NCBI GenBank assembly: GCA_963662525.1
Contig: OY759717.1
Coordinates: forward strand, 62,001 to 126,000
From: CAZSDU01 sp963662525
GTDB lineage: Bacteria; Bacteroidota; Bacteroidia; Bacteroidales; FEN-979
DNA length: 64,000 nt
Direction: 5' to 3'
Both the position numbers and the translations under genes were made by a program. Below the pieces are notes generated by a model, which was not told the DNA's origin, did no database searches, and saw only the letters and a list, made by a program, of their open reading frames with translations. The stretch's first letter is position 1, and each line of letters begins with the position of its first letter. Below, piece by piece: positions 35,279 to 44,018 of the stretch.

Positions 35279-36514
35279 ATGAGGAAAATATCAATAAAAC
35301 CCATCGGCCTTATATCCCTCGTCATTCTTCTGCTATTGATATTGATCATTGTATTTTTCTTTCCTCATTTTATTAATAAGAAGCCCGACACTGAAACACC
35401 TTTTGTAAAACCTCGTTTTGCATATAAAATTAACCTTGAAAATCTTGACATTCAATATGGAAAAGTAACAACCAATCAAAACCTGGCTGCTATTTTATCC
35501 CCCTATATCTCCGCTCAGCTTATTGACCGGATTGCCCGGACGACCACGGGTCTTTTTGATGTCAGGAAAATAAAGGCCGGCCATTCCTATGCCAGGATTG
35601 TCAAAAAAGATTCCACCAGGAAAACACTGTATTTTATTTATGAAATCAATGAAATTGAATTTATCGTATATGATTTTTGCGACACTTTAAAAGTTTTCAA
35701 GGATAAAAAGAAGGTGGCCAAACGCATTAAAACGGCCAAAGGGCAAATCAATTCTTCTTTATGGAATGCATTTTCGGAAGGAAAGCTGGATATGAACCTG
35801 GGTATGAATATGGCTGATGTTTATGCCTGGACTGTCGATTTCTACGGGCTTCAGAAAGGGGATGGATTTAAGGTGATTTATGAAGAAGTGCTGGTTGACA
35901 GCATTCCCATTGGTGCCGACAGGATCCTCGCTTCAGTATTCACAAGCAATGGGAAAGACTATTATGCTTTCTATTTTGAACAAAGTGGTAAGGGAGATTA
36001 TTTTGAAGATAAGGCACAGAGCCTCCGGCGTTCTTTTTTAAAAGCCCCTTTGAAATTTTCCAGAATCAGTTCCAGATTTACCAAATCAAGAATGCACCCT
36101 ATTCTCCGGATTGCGCGACCACATTTTGGTGTGGATTATGCAGCTCCCCGGGGTACACCCGTCGTTTCACTGGGAGACGGCCGGGTAGTGTCAGCAGGCT
36201 GGCACGGAGGGTATGGCCGCTTGATCAGTATTCGTCATAATACTGTATACACAACAAGCTATGCGCATCTTTCCAAAATTGAATCCCGGATCAAGCCGGG
36301 TGCTCATGTCAGTCAGGGGGAAGTAATCGGATATGTCGGCAGCAGCGGGCTGTCAACGGGAGCTCATCTTGATTTCAGGGTATATAAAAATGGAAGTCCG
36401 ACAGATCCTTTAAAAATGGAATCGCCTCCGGCAAAACCTGTTGAAACAGTCAACATCCCCAATTATCAGAAACTGGTTTCAAGGATGAAACTGCAGCTGG
36501 ATTCTATCCATTAA
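35279..36514 (+). CDS. M23 family metallopeptidase (LytM-type)
   Basis: A 411-residue envelope protein with one N-terminal membrane helix (ISLVILLLLILIIVFFF). Residues about 40-260 form a membrane-proximal region of beta and helix character (GLFDVRKIKAGHSYARIV), and residues about 265-390 are the LytM domain. Zinc ligands are visible in RPHFGVDYAAPRGTP, SYAHLSKIE and GAHLDFRVY. It probably cleaves peptidoglycan cross-links or acts as a regulator at the cell wall. It follows the metallophosphoesterase by six bases and converges with the old yellow enzyme gene, whose stop is two bases away. Confidence 0.92.
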   Translation: MRKISIKPIGLISLVILLLLILIIVFFFPHFINKKPDTETPFVKPRFAYKINLENLDIQYGKVTTNQNLAAILSPYISAQLIDRIARTTTGLFDVRKIKAGHSYARIVKKDSTRKTLYFIYEINEIEFIVYDFCDTLKVFKDKKKVAKRIKTAKGQINSSLWNAFSEGKLDMNLGMNMADVYAWTVDFYGLQKGDGFKVIYEEVLVDSIPIGADRILASVFTSNGKDYYAFYFEQSGKGDYFEDKAQSLRRSFLKAPLKFSRISSRFTKSRMHPILRIARPHFGVDYAAPRGTPVVSLGDGRVVSAGWHGGYGRLISIRHNTVYTTSYAHLSKIESRIKPGAHVSQGEVIGYVGSSGLSTGAHLDFRVYKNGSPTDPLKMESPPAKPVETVNIPNYQKLVSRMKLQLDSIH

Positions 36515-36515
36515 G

Positions 36516-37571
36516 CTAAATTAGTTTCTTCTTTGCCGGACATAAATCACTTCCTTCGTACCAACGGCATTTGGGTTTACAATTCAGGCAGGTGTTTACG
36601 GGTTGTTTTTCTTTTACATGATACACCCACTGAGGATCGGCTAATATAGGTCGCCCGATCAATACGAAATCAGCCAGTTCATTTTGGATCAGCCAGGAAG
36701 CCCTTTCTGCTGTTCTGATTTCATTCACCACCATGACTGGTATATTAACCTCTTTTTTTATACTGATTCCGCTGAATACGATCCAGTTGTATTCAAAATC
36801 TTTAGGTGGACGAGGTAAGTTGATCAGCATTCCTCCATGAGATATACTTAAATAATCCAAACCCAGAGTTTCAAGGTACCTTGACACCTGAATCCCATCT
36901 TCAAGGAATGGGGTATTGGCACCTACCCTGCAGCCAATGATAAATGTATCCCCGCATTCCAACCTGATTCCCTGATATATTTCCGAGACAAGTTTCATCC
37001 TTCCGTTGAAATCCTTCCCGTATTCATCCTCTCTTTTATTCATTAAATTATTGGCAAACTGATTGAGCAGATATCCATGGGCTCCGTGTAATTCAACTCC
37101 ATCAAAACCAGCCTTCCGGGCTCTGATCGCACCATAGATAAAAGCATCTCTGATTTCTTTAATTTCTGCTATTGACAGTGCTTTTGACCTTGGATTTTTC
37201 TCATCAGCATTCGGACCCATGGCCAATGCGCATACCTGCTCTGGGGTTACCAGTCCCGCATGATGTAATTGAATCAATGAAACAGCACCATTGGCTTTTA
37301 CTGAAGAAGAAATTTTCATCAGGCCAGGTATATGTTCATCCGACCAGATCCCGAGCTGGGAAAGTGTTGCCCTGCCGTTTGGCATGACCGCAGTCGCTTC
37401 TGTAACAAGGATTCCAGCTCCGTTGACCGAACGTTCAAAGTAATGCTGAACATTGCGCTGGGTCACAAATCCATTTTCAACCGCATAGCCAAAACAAACC
37501 ATGGGGGGCATAACCACCCTGTTTCTGATGAGGTGACCCTTCAGCTTATCCGTTAAAAACAATGGTTCCAT
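36516..37571 (-). CDS. NADH:flavin oxidoreductase, old yellow enzyme family
   Basis: A 351-residue TIM-barrel flavoprotein with the substrate-binding HGAHGYLLNQFANN (His and neighbouring residues), RVGANTPF and LIGRPILADP for FMN phosphate. The C-terminal cysteines (CLNCKPKCRW and LCPAKK) are those that in the 2,4-dienoyl-CoA reductase group hold a 4Fe-4S cluster, though the long extra domain of those enzymes is absent. It reduces activated C=C bonds of an unknown substrate. Its ATG overlaps the TGA of the EXPERA-like gene by one base (TGATG). Confidence 0.9.
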   Translation of the reverse strand: MEPLFLTDKLKGHLIRNRVVMPPMVCFGYAVENGFVTQRNVQHYFERSVNGAGILVTEATAVMPNGRATLSQLGIWSDEHIPGLMKISSSVKANGAVSLIQLHHAGLVTPEQVCALAMGPNADEKNPRSKALSIAEIKEIRDAFIYGAIRARKAGFDGVELHGAHGYLLNQFANNLMNKREDEYGKDFNGRMKLVSEIYQGIRLECGDTFIIGCRVGANTPFLEDGIQVSRYLETLGLDYLSISHGGMLINLPRPPKDFEYNWIVFSGISIKKEVNIPVMVVNEIRTAERASWLIQNELADFVLIGRPILADPQWVYHVKEKQPVNTCLNCKPKCRWYEGSDLCPAKKKLI

Positions 37572-38080
37572 CAGGATTCACGGGTAAAAGGATGTTCATT
37601 TTTCCACATCTTCCATATCAGGAAGACAGGGAAAAGCGCCCAGGGTGCATTGGCGAACAGCACCAGGGGAAGATTCAATGCCGGTGTAGGCCCAGCTATT
37701 TCCTCACTGCAGATAATAAAAACATTGGTAAAAAGTATCGACATGATGATGAAAGTCGGAATCCGTATCCATTCTTTTCCTTTGATGAAAGCATAGACAG
37801 CTGCGGCATAATATGGGCCGAAAAGGATCACATCCAACCAGATTGTCGCTTTCCACCAAACCGGACGGGCGGACTGAAGGGGGTCAAAAGTATTTCCCCA
37901 CCAATGGACCATGTCAACAAGAAAGGGTAAGGGCCATAGGGGATATTTAAAATTATGGACATCTTGAATCACCAATTGTTCAAGGTCAACGATATAAGTG
38001 ATATACAGCAAATTCAATAAGAAAAATGCAATATAGATGTAATCTGTTTTTCGTTCATTTAAAGGAATGGTTTTTCTCAT
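37571..38080 (-). CDS. EXPERA-domain-like membrane protein
   Basis: A 169-residue membrane protein with four hydrophobic helices (YIYIAFFLLNLLYITYIV; IWLDVILFGPYYAAAVYAFI; IPTFIIMSILFTNVFII; LFANAPWALFPVFLIW). The polar residues within helices, the segment WWGNTFDPLQSARPVWWK and the charged EEIAG in the third to fourth helix region resemble the EXPERA fold shared by sterol isomerase EBP, TM6SF2 and TMEM97. A sterol- or isoprenoid-type ligand is possible but not shown. It is packed between an SDR gene (5 bases) and an old yellow enzyme gene (1-base overlap). Confidence 0.6.
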   Translation of the reverse strand: MRKTIPLNERKTDYIYIAFFLLNLLYITYIVDLEQLVIQDVHNFKYPLWPLPFLVDMVHWWGNTFDPLQSARPVWWKATIWLDVILFGPYYAAAVYAFIKGKEWIRIPTFIIMSILFTNVFIICSEEIAGPTPALNLPLVLFANAPWALFPVFLIWKMWKNEHPFTRES

Positions 38081-38085
38081 TTTTT

Positions 38086-38931
38086 TCAGGTTTTATTCAT
38101 TTTTTTTCTGGCTGTTTTTGCCATTTGTTTTGCAATAATAAGACGAAATAAAGGAAAATTTGAAATAAATGCGCCCATTCTGACCTTAAAGGAGGAGCAC
38201 ATCAGCAGGCGGGGTCTCAGGGCAAGCTGAACCAACTGGCCAGCAACTTCCTCCGGAGTTTGTGGCCGTGTAAAATGCCTGGCAATGAAACCCTGATTTT
38301 CCTCCATCAGAAAATCTTGGTGAACCTCTCCTATCCGGGATTCCGGATCAGAATCAGTGCGGATATACCCCGGAAAGTACTCTGAGATTGCCACACATGA
38401 ATCTGCCCATTCTGCCTGAATGGTACGGGTCCATGCAGAAAATGCTGCTTTAGAGCATACATAGGGGGAATAAAAGGGTATCCCCATCATAAATCCCGGA
38501 GAACCTATATTTATAATTTGTCCCTCGCCCTGTATTTCCATCTGTTTCAAAGCCAAGCGGGTTGTGACAGCAGGTCCGCAGAGGTTCGTTAAAAAGGCTT
38601 TCAGGAAATCTTCCGTCGTAACATTTTTTGCAGGCACGACAATGATGCTTGCTGCATTATTGATGAGTATATCCAGCCTGCCAAAATGAGCAATGGTTTT
38701 CCCGATAATCATAGCAGCCTGAGTTTCATCGCTCAGATCAGCTTTTATTACCAGGCTCTCCTTTAATTCACAAGCAAGCTTCAGGAGTTTATCCTCCCTC
38801 CTCGATACCAGGACAATCTTAGCCTTCTGTCGGTCAAATGCCCTGGCTGCTGCCTCGCCAATACCTCCTGAAGCACCCGTTATCACAACAACTTTTCCTG
38901 TCAAACAGGTGGAATACTCTATTTTTTTCAT
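38086..38931 (-). CDS. SDR family oxidoreductase
   Basis: A 281-residue classical SDR. The cofactor motif TGASGGIG lies at about 19-26, followed by RREDKL, which points to NADP(H). NNAA replaces the usual NNAG (LDILINNAASI). The active site is IINIGSPG (serine) and YSPYVCSKAAFS (tyrosine and lysine). It is 16 bases after a GT39-like gene and 5 bases before the EXPERA-like gene. With the OYE downstream, it may act on the same hydrophobic substrate. Substrate unknown. Confidence 0.88.
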   Translation of the reverse strand: MKKIEYSTCLTGKVVVITGASGGIGEAAARAFDRQKAKIVLVSRREDKLLKLACELKESLVIKADLSDETQAAMIIGKTIAHFGRLDILINNAASIIVVPAKNVTTEDFLKAFLTNLCGPAVTTRLALKQMEIQGEGQIINIGSPGFMMGIPFYSPYVCSKAAFSAWTRTIQAEWADSCVAISEYFPGYIRTDSDPESRIGEVHQDFLMEENQGFIARHFTRPQTPEEVAGQLVQLALRPRLLMCSSFKVRMGAFISNFPLFRLIIAKQMAKTARKKMNKT

Positions 38932-38947
38932 TCAACAGAATTATTTC

Positions 38948-40750
38948 TTATTCACTATACCGGAATAGAGTGCATTCAAAATTTTCAATTCGGAAAGGAG
39001 CTTTATTAATATTCCAGAGATAAAGGACCAGAGTTACTGATCCGGAAGGAAGATCATGGAGGATCAATCCGTTTTTGATATATGATGAGCCCCCTTGCCA
39101 ACTGTTTTTATGCCAGTTTAAACCGTAATTGACGTACCTCATTGAATTTCCTGCGGCATCCTTAACATCCGCCACAATCCAGGCTTCAAACGGAACCATT
39201 ATGCTTTGGATTTTCCCTTTAAATCCTATATACAATGATCTCCCAACCAGTGAATCAACATTTGCAATAAAAAGATTAAAATATTCAAAATTGGTTTCAT
39301 CCTCTGTATGAATTCCTTTCTGGCCGATGATTAATTGCTTTTTAATTGGGTGAACCCTTTTCATCAGGTATCTAGAGCTTTCATTATATTCACCAACGAC
39401 CCGATAATCATTATGAAATAAAGGGAGTTCCTTTTTATCGATGATTTGAAAATCAGCAATTTTCCCGGGGTAGTCCTGCCAGCTAAGGGCACTTTGCGTA
39501 CCATTGTTAATATAGTCAAGGTAAGACCAGCATAGAAGGTACAACCGGTGACCCCCGACAGTTGGTGGATAATCACCCGATAATTGCTCATTTGCAATTT
39601 TATTATAAAATTCGACGGAAACAGGATCTTTAAAATACGATTCTGTAGTGGTAAAATTAATTTTAAGGGGAAATATTGCAGGGAGTATAAGAAAAGGCAG
39701 GAGGAGAAATAGAAATATCCGTTTTCCTGTCATTGCCATTAAATCATCCAACGAAAAACCCAGGGCAATAAGGAAAACCGGCAGAAGGTATACGACAACC
39801 CTGTTTTCAGGATAATTAACGCCAAAAATTCCGTGAAGCAACCAATAAGCAATCAGGTTTCCCGCCAGAAAAATAAACGACAATACTGTCCGCTGAAAAA
39901 AAACATGTTGAATACAAACCTTATAGAAAGTATACTCCAGCAGCAGGATGAAATAAAAGCCAAGTATGTAATGTGCTTCAGAAAAATCGACCCCAATGAA
40001 AATCAGTAATAAACTTTTCAGGGTTACTGCATTAAATCCTTCTGCACCCCCTGTATACAGCAGTCCCAATTCCCTTGCTTTAAAAGAAATAACAGCAAAA
40101 AAAACAGTTGAAAACAGGCTGATGACAATAACAAGTAGGAAGGGAATTATTCTTTTTCGGAATGGATAATTTTCTTTTTTTAAGATCAATAACAAGAGTA
40201 ACCAGCAAATAACGATTAACCAGATATTGATCAGGGCAAGATTTGAAATAGTGGCTATCAGAGCCCATAGTAAAGTTATAAACACCCCTTTAATGCTGAA
40301 TTTGTCAGTGACTTGATACAAAGAGTAAAACAAACCAAGTAAAAATGTCATCGACATACCATACCCCCTTGAAAGGCTAAAGAATTCTATAAATCCCTGT
40401 GTAAATAAGAGGCAAAGAAATATCCACCACCTGACACTCCTGTTTGCAAATAGACCTCCCAGCTTCCATAGAAACAGGCAAAAAAGAGGAAAAGAAATCA
40501 GATTAGCCAATCTAAGGACAAGCGGTGAAAAACCGAATAAATGATAAAATATGGTGGAAAGTCCGGAATTGACTACATGATTGTTCATGTCCCAGTGAGA
40601 ATAGAAAGGAAGGAATCTCCCTGTCTGAACATTATAATAAAAAGTGGCAATTTCATCATGAACCAGGGGTACATAGATAGCACGAAACCAAAGATATACC
40701 CACAAAATGGAGCAAAGGAAAAGAAAAATAAAATGTTCTCGTTTTTTCAA
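38948..40750 (-). CDS. GT39-like polytopic glycosyltransferase
   Basis: A 600-residue integral membrane protein with about eleven to twelve helices in the first 370 residues and a soluble C-terminal part. An acidic pair in the first periplasmic loop (PLVHDEIATFYY) matches the catalytic Asp-Glu of GT39/ArnT-like transferases that use lipid-linked sugars. The likely job is transferring a sugar from a polyprenyl phosphate donor to an envelope component. It heads a minus-strand operon with the SDR, EXPERA-like and OYE genes. Confidence 0.75.
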   Translation of the reverse strand: MKKREHFIFLFLCSILWVYLWFRAIYVPLVHDEIATFYYNVQTGRFLPFYSHWDMNNHVVNSGLSTIFYHLFGFSPLVLRLANLISFPLFCLFLWKLGGLFANRSVRWWIFLCLLFTQGFIEFFSLSRGYGMSMTFLLGLFYSLYQVTDKFSIKGVFITLLWALIATISNLALINIWLIVICWLLLLLILKKENYPFRKRIIPFLLVIVISLFSTVFFAVISFKARELGLLYTGGAEGFNAVTLKSLLLIFIGVDFSEAHYILGFYFILLLEYTFYKVCIQHVFFQRTVLSFIFLAGNLIAYWLLHGIFGVNYPENRVVVYLLPVFLIALGFSLDDLMAMTGKRIFLFLLLPFLILPAIFPLKINFTTTESYFKDPVSVEFYNKIANEQLSGDYPPTVGGHRLYLLCWSYLDYINNGTQSALSWQDYPGKIADFQIIDKKELPLFHNDYRVVGEYNESSRYLMKRVHPIKKQLIIGQKGIHTEDETNFEYFNLFIANVDSLVGRSLYIGFKGKIQSIMVPFEAWIVADVKDAAGNSMRYVNYGLNWHKNSWQGGSSYIKNGLILHDLPSGSVTLVLYLWNINKAPFRIENFECTLFRYSE

Positions 40751-40833
40751 TGGAAATAGATCATTCTTGGAATTTGCAAAGGAAACAAAGATATTGCCAA
40801 TTTGTGTTAATTTATTGTTTTGAATTTAAAATT

Positions 40834-40864
40834 TTTGCTTTGAAGATATTTTTATTTATCTTTG
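40834..40864 (+). promoter_or_regulatory. Strong Bacteroidota-type promoter before the repeat protein gene
   Basis: TTTG at 40834-40837 is followed by exactly 19 bases and TATCTTTG at 40857-40864, matching the TTTG-N19-TAnnTTTG consensus. A second TATCTTTG lies at 40879-40886. The start codon of the repeat protein is at 40922, giving a leader of about 50 bases. Confidence 0.75.
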
Positions 40865-40921
40865 GGATCAGAAATGATTATCTTTGAAATAAAAATTATT
40901 TATTAACCTAAAATTACGATT

Positions 40922-41884
40922 ATGAAAAAACTTTTACTCTTTTCATTTATGTTGCTGGCCTTTGCTGGCTTTTCACAAGACCCTGTTGTTAACTTGAATG
41001 TTGACATGCATGGATCAGGACTCGTATTGGGTGAACTTGTTTATTTTTCCGGAAATTTTGGTGGCATTTATGGCAGTTGGGATGCACCAGGTAGTAATGC
41101 CAACAACGAACTAACGGATACTGATGGAGATTCCATTTATACCGTTACTATAACTGTTCCGGATTCTAACTATTATCAATTTAAATTCTTCAAAGGAGCT
41201 GGCTGGGATGGCGGTGAATGGACTGGAGATCCCAACCGTAAAATTGCTATCCTTGCGGATGGTGATTTTAATTACACATGGGGTGTAAAACCGACTACAG
41301 TTACTTTTAATGTGGATGTTAAGGGTTCCGGTCTTGCAGGTGAAAAAATATATATTGCCGGTAATTTTGGCGGTATCGGTGGTGTTTATGGCACCTGGGC
41401 TACTCCTGGTACCAATTTAAATGATACTTTGACGGCAGTTTTACCATTAACCGACTCCATTTATACCATTACCCTTGCCCTTGATTCGATTGGCATGTAT
41501 GAGTTTAAATTCTTCAAAGGCGAAGGCTGGGATGGCGGAGAATGGACTGGTGATCCTAACAGAAAGGTTACGGTACTTGGAGATACGACATTTGCTACTT
41601 TTATCTGGGGAGAAAAATTTAATCCCGGCATGAATGAAATCTCTTTAATTGGCAAAATTCAGACTTATCCTAACCCGGTTTATGATGTTCTGAATGTTGT
41701 GTCTGCAATTGAATTGAACAAGATTGTCCTGACCAATATGATAGGACAAGAAATTTCACGACTTGAAAATGTTGGAATTGGCCGCAGGGTAATTAATGTT
41801 TCTGATTTACCTTCTGGAATCTATTTCGTCACTTCCTATGCAAAATCAGGTGGTCAACTTACTCAAAAAGTCATGAAGTATTAG
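40922..41884 (+). CDS. T9SS-exported protein with two tandem carbohydrate-binding-like repeats
   Basis: A 320-residue exported protein (signal peptide MKKLLLFSFMLLAFAGFSQ). Residues 23-121 and 126-230 are two copies of one beta-sandwich-like module; the signature GWDGGEWTGDPNRK ends each copy, 108 residues apart, and the DNA there is also very similar (41180-41242 against 41504-41566). A T9SS type A sorting domain occupies residues about 243-320 (QTYPNPVYDVLNVV, DLPSGIYFV, TQKVMKY). No catalytic motif is visible. The modules resemble CBM48/SusE-type glycan-binding folds. It is a single-gene unit with a strong promoter (40834-40864) and terminator (41905-41938), so it is probably abundant and cell-surface or secreted. 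Confidence 0.85.
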   Translation: MKKLLLFSFMLLAFAGFSQDPVVNLNVDMHGSGLVLGELVYFSGNFGGIYGSWDAPGSNANNELTDTDGDSIYTVTITVPDSNYYQFKFFKGAGWDGGEWTGDPNRKIAILADGDFNYTWGVKPTTVTFNVDVKGSGLAGEKIYIAGNFGGIGGVYGTWATPGTNLNDTLTAVLPLTDSIYTITLALDSIGMYEFKFFKGEGWDGGEWTGDPNRKVTVLGDTTFATFIWGEKFNPGMNEISLIGKIQTYPNPVYDVLNVVSAIELNKIVLTNMIGQEISRLENVGIGRRVINVSDLPSGIYFVTSYAKSGGQLTQKVMKY

Positions 41885-41904
41885 ACTTCTGATCATCATA
41901 TGAT

Positions 41905-41938
41905 AAAAAGAGCTTCTCTCAAGGAAGCTCTTTTTTTT
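41905..41938 (+). terminator. Rho-independent terminator after the repeat protein gene
   Basis: A perfect 12-base stem (aaaaagagcttc at 41905-41916 with gaagctcttttt at 41924-41935) around a 7-base loop is followed by further T bases. It begins about 20 bases after the stop codon. Confidence 0.9.
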
Positions 41939-41960
41939 CCATATCATAAAACCATTTGTT

Positions 41961-43124
41961 ATGATAAAGCAAAAACTTCTCCTCATACTGCAAGGTATTA
42001 TCCTTTCCATCCTTATTTCCTGTGACAACAACGGAACAATAAATGTAAAATTTAATGATCTGGAAGACATAGAAACGCTAAACACTATGATCAAAAAAAC
42101 CGAATTCGGAAAGGTTGACAGCACTGATGTGTTTTTATATACGCTCACCAATGCCCTTGGAATTAAAGTCAGGATCACAAATTACGGAGGGATAATAACC
42201 TCGATTTTAATGCCTGATAAAAACGGTAAAGAAGGTGATATTGTTCTTGGCTACGATAGCTTGAGTCATTATCTTGCTAATAATAGCCCGTATTTCGGAG
42301 CTATGGTGGGCAGGTATGCAAACAGAATTGCAGGTGGAAAATTCAGCCTTGACGGAAAAACCTATAAACTTGCTGTTAATAACGGTAAAAATAGTCTGCA
42401 TGGCGGAATCAAGGGTTTTGATAAAGTTGTATGGGACATCAGGGAAATTAATGACAGTACCCGGGCAATTCTCGAATTGACTTATATCAGCAAATCAGGA
42501 GAAGAAGGTTATCCCGGAAATTTGAAAGTAAAAGTGACTTATACCCTGGATGATTATAATGAATTAATCACGCTTATTGAGGCCGAAACAGATCAACCCA
42601 CACCGGTTAATCTCTGTAATCACACTTATTTTAATCTAAGTGAGGCCGATACGAATATCCTGGGGCATATCCTGACCCTGAATGCTGAAAAATACACTGA
42701 AATCAATAATGAATTAATTCCAACCGGGCGTCAGATTGATGTTCGTGGGACTGCCATGGATTTCAATAATTCTATCCGGATTGGCGAACGGATTAAGAGA
42801 GTTCAAGGCGGATATGATCACAATTATGTATTAACCAAGAATCCAGGGGAATTATCCCTTGCGGCTCAGGTGTTTGATCCCAGAACTGGAAGACAACTTG
42901 AAATTTTAACCACCCAACCTGGAATCCAGTTTTATACTGGTAATTTCCTGGACGGTAGTATCCGGGGCAAGAGTGGTAAGATTTATCAACAGCATTATGG
43001 ATTTTGCCTTGAAACCCAGCATTTCCCTGATTCACCAAACCAACCATCATTCCCAAATACCATCCTCAAACCAGGAGAAAAATATACGGAGAAAACGATT
43101 TACCGATTCACTGTTTATAAATAG
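41961..43124 (+). CDS. galM: Aldose 1-epimerase (galactose mutarotase) lipoprotein
   Basis: GalM interconverts alpha- and beta-anomers of galactose and related sugars. The 387-residue protein has a lipoprotein signal (ILSILISC, Cys21), so this copy is exported. Family motifs are SLHGGIKGFDKVVWD, the catalytic-histidine region CNHTYFNLSE, GYDHNYVL and the catalytic glutamate region CLETQHFPDSPN. It ends 16 bases before the convergent ppk2. Together with the downstream galK on the other strand it points to galactose handling, here perhaps starting in the periplasm. Confidence 0.94.
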   Translation: MIKQKLLLILQGIILSILISCDNNGTINVKFNDLEDIETLNTMIKKTEFGKVDSTDVFLYTLTNALGIKVRITNYGGIITSILMPDKNGKEGDIVLGYDSLSHYLANNSPYFGAMVGRYANRIAGGKFSLDGKTYKLAVNNGKNSLHGGIKGFDKVVWDIREINDSTRAILELTYISKSGEEGYPGNLKVKVTYTLDDYNELITLIEAETDQPTPVNLCNHTYFNLSEADTNILGHILTLNAEKYTEINNELIPTGRQIDVRGTAMDFNNSIRIGERIKRVQGGYDHNYVLTKNPGELSLAAQVFDPRTGRQLEILTTQPGIQFYTGNFLDGSIRGKSGKIYQQHYGFCLETQHFPDSPNQPSFPNTILKPGEKYTEKTIYRFTVYK

Positions 43125-43140
43125 ATCCAGGAATATTTAC

Positions 43141-43980
43141 TTAAAATTTATTGGGAACAAAGGTTTGCTCCGACATGGGAGGACGTACATAAGCTTTGTC
43201 CTTCTCGAGTGGCGGGAGGATAATTGTTTCCCTGGGTACATCTTTATACGGAATAAGGCTTAGCAGGTGGCTGATACAATTCAGGCGGGCCCTTCGTTTA
43301 TCATCGGCTTCAACCACATACCAGGGAGATTGCTTGGTATCGGTATAAGCAAACATTTCATCCTTCGCTTTTGAATAATCCACCCATTTCCCTCTGGATT
43401 CAACATCCATGGGACTTATTTTCCAACGTCTTGTAGGATCATTGATTCGTTGCCGGAACCGGTGTTCCTGCTCTTTATCACTTACCGAAAACCAGTATTT
43501 GATAAGAATAATACCGGAACGGATCAGCATATTTTCAAAATTGGGGCATGACCTGAGGAAATCCCAGTACTCTTCTTCTGAACAAAAACCCATTACCCGT
43601 TCAACTCCGGCCCTGTTATACCAGCTTCGGTCGAAGAGGACCATCTCGCCGGCAGCCGGAAGATGGGCCACATATCGTTGAAAATACCATTGCGTCTTCT
43701 CTTTTTCAGTCGGAACACCCAAAGCAACAACCCGGCAAACCCTGGGATTCAGGCTTTCTGTAATCCGTTTAATGGCACCACCTTTCCCGGCAGCATCCCT
43801 TCCTTCAAACAGAACTATAACACGGAGCCCCTTGTATTTGATCCATTCCTGAAGCCGGACAAGCTCTGTCTGTAGCTTAACAAGTTCTTCCTCATAAAGA
43901 TGACTGGGGAGTTTTTCAATTTCAGGTTTTTCTTCCATTACATTCCTTGATTCTTTTTCTTTTTTGTCTTTATGTCCCAT
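43141..43980 (-). CDS. ppk2: Polyphosphate kinase 2
   Basis: A 279-residue PPK2-family enzyme that uses polyphosphate to phosphorylate a nucleotide (or the reverse). Walker A is FEGRDAAGKGGAIKRI near residues 58-73, the following Walker-B-like segment is VLFDRSWYNRAGVERV, and the lid module RINDPTRRWKISPMD is present. The length and single domain place it in class I or III; substrate base and phosphorylation number cannot be read from this. It lies 38 bases after galK on the same strand, so co-expression with an ATP-consuming sugar kinase is possible. Confidence 0.93.
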   Translation of the reverse strand: MGHKDKKEKESRNVMEEKPEIEKLPSHLYEEELVKLQTELVRLQEWIKYKGLRVIVLFEGRDAAGKGGAIKRITESLNPRVCRVVALGVPTEKEKTQWYFQRYVAHLPAAGEMVLFDRSWYNRAGVERVMGFCSEEEYWDFLRSCPNFENMLIRSGIILIKYWFSVSDKEQEHRFRQRINDPTRRWKISPMDVESRGKWVDYSKAKDEMFAYTDTKQSPWYVVEADDKRRARLNCISHLLSLIPYKDVPRETIILPPLEKDKAYVRPPMSEQTFVPNKF

Positions 43981-44018
43981 AGTAATTCAATTAAGAATGA
44001 ATAATGAAGAATTAAAAT

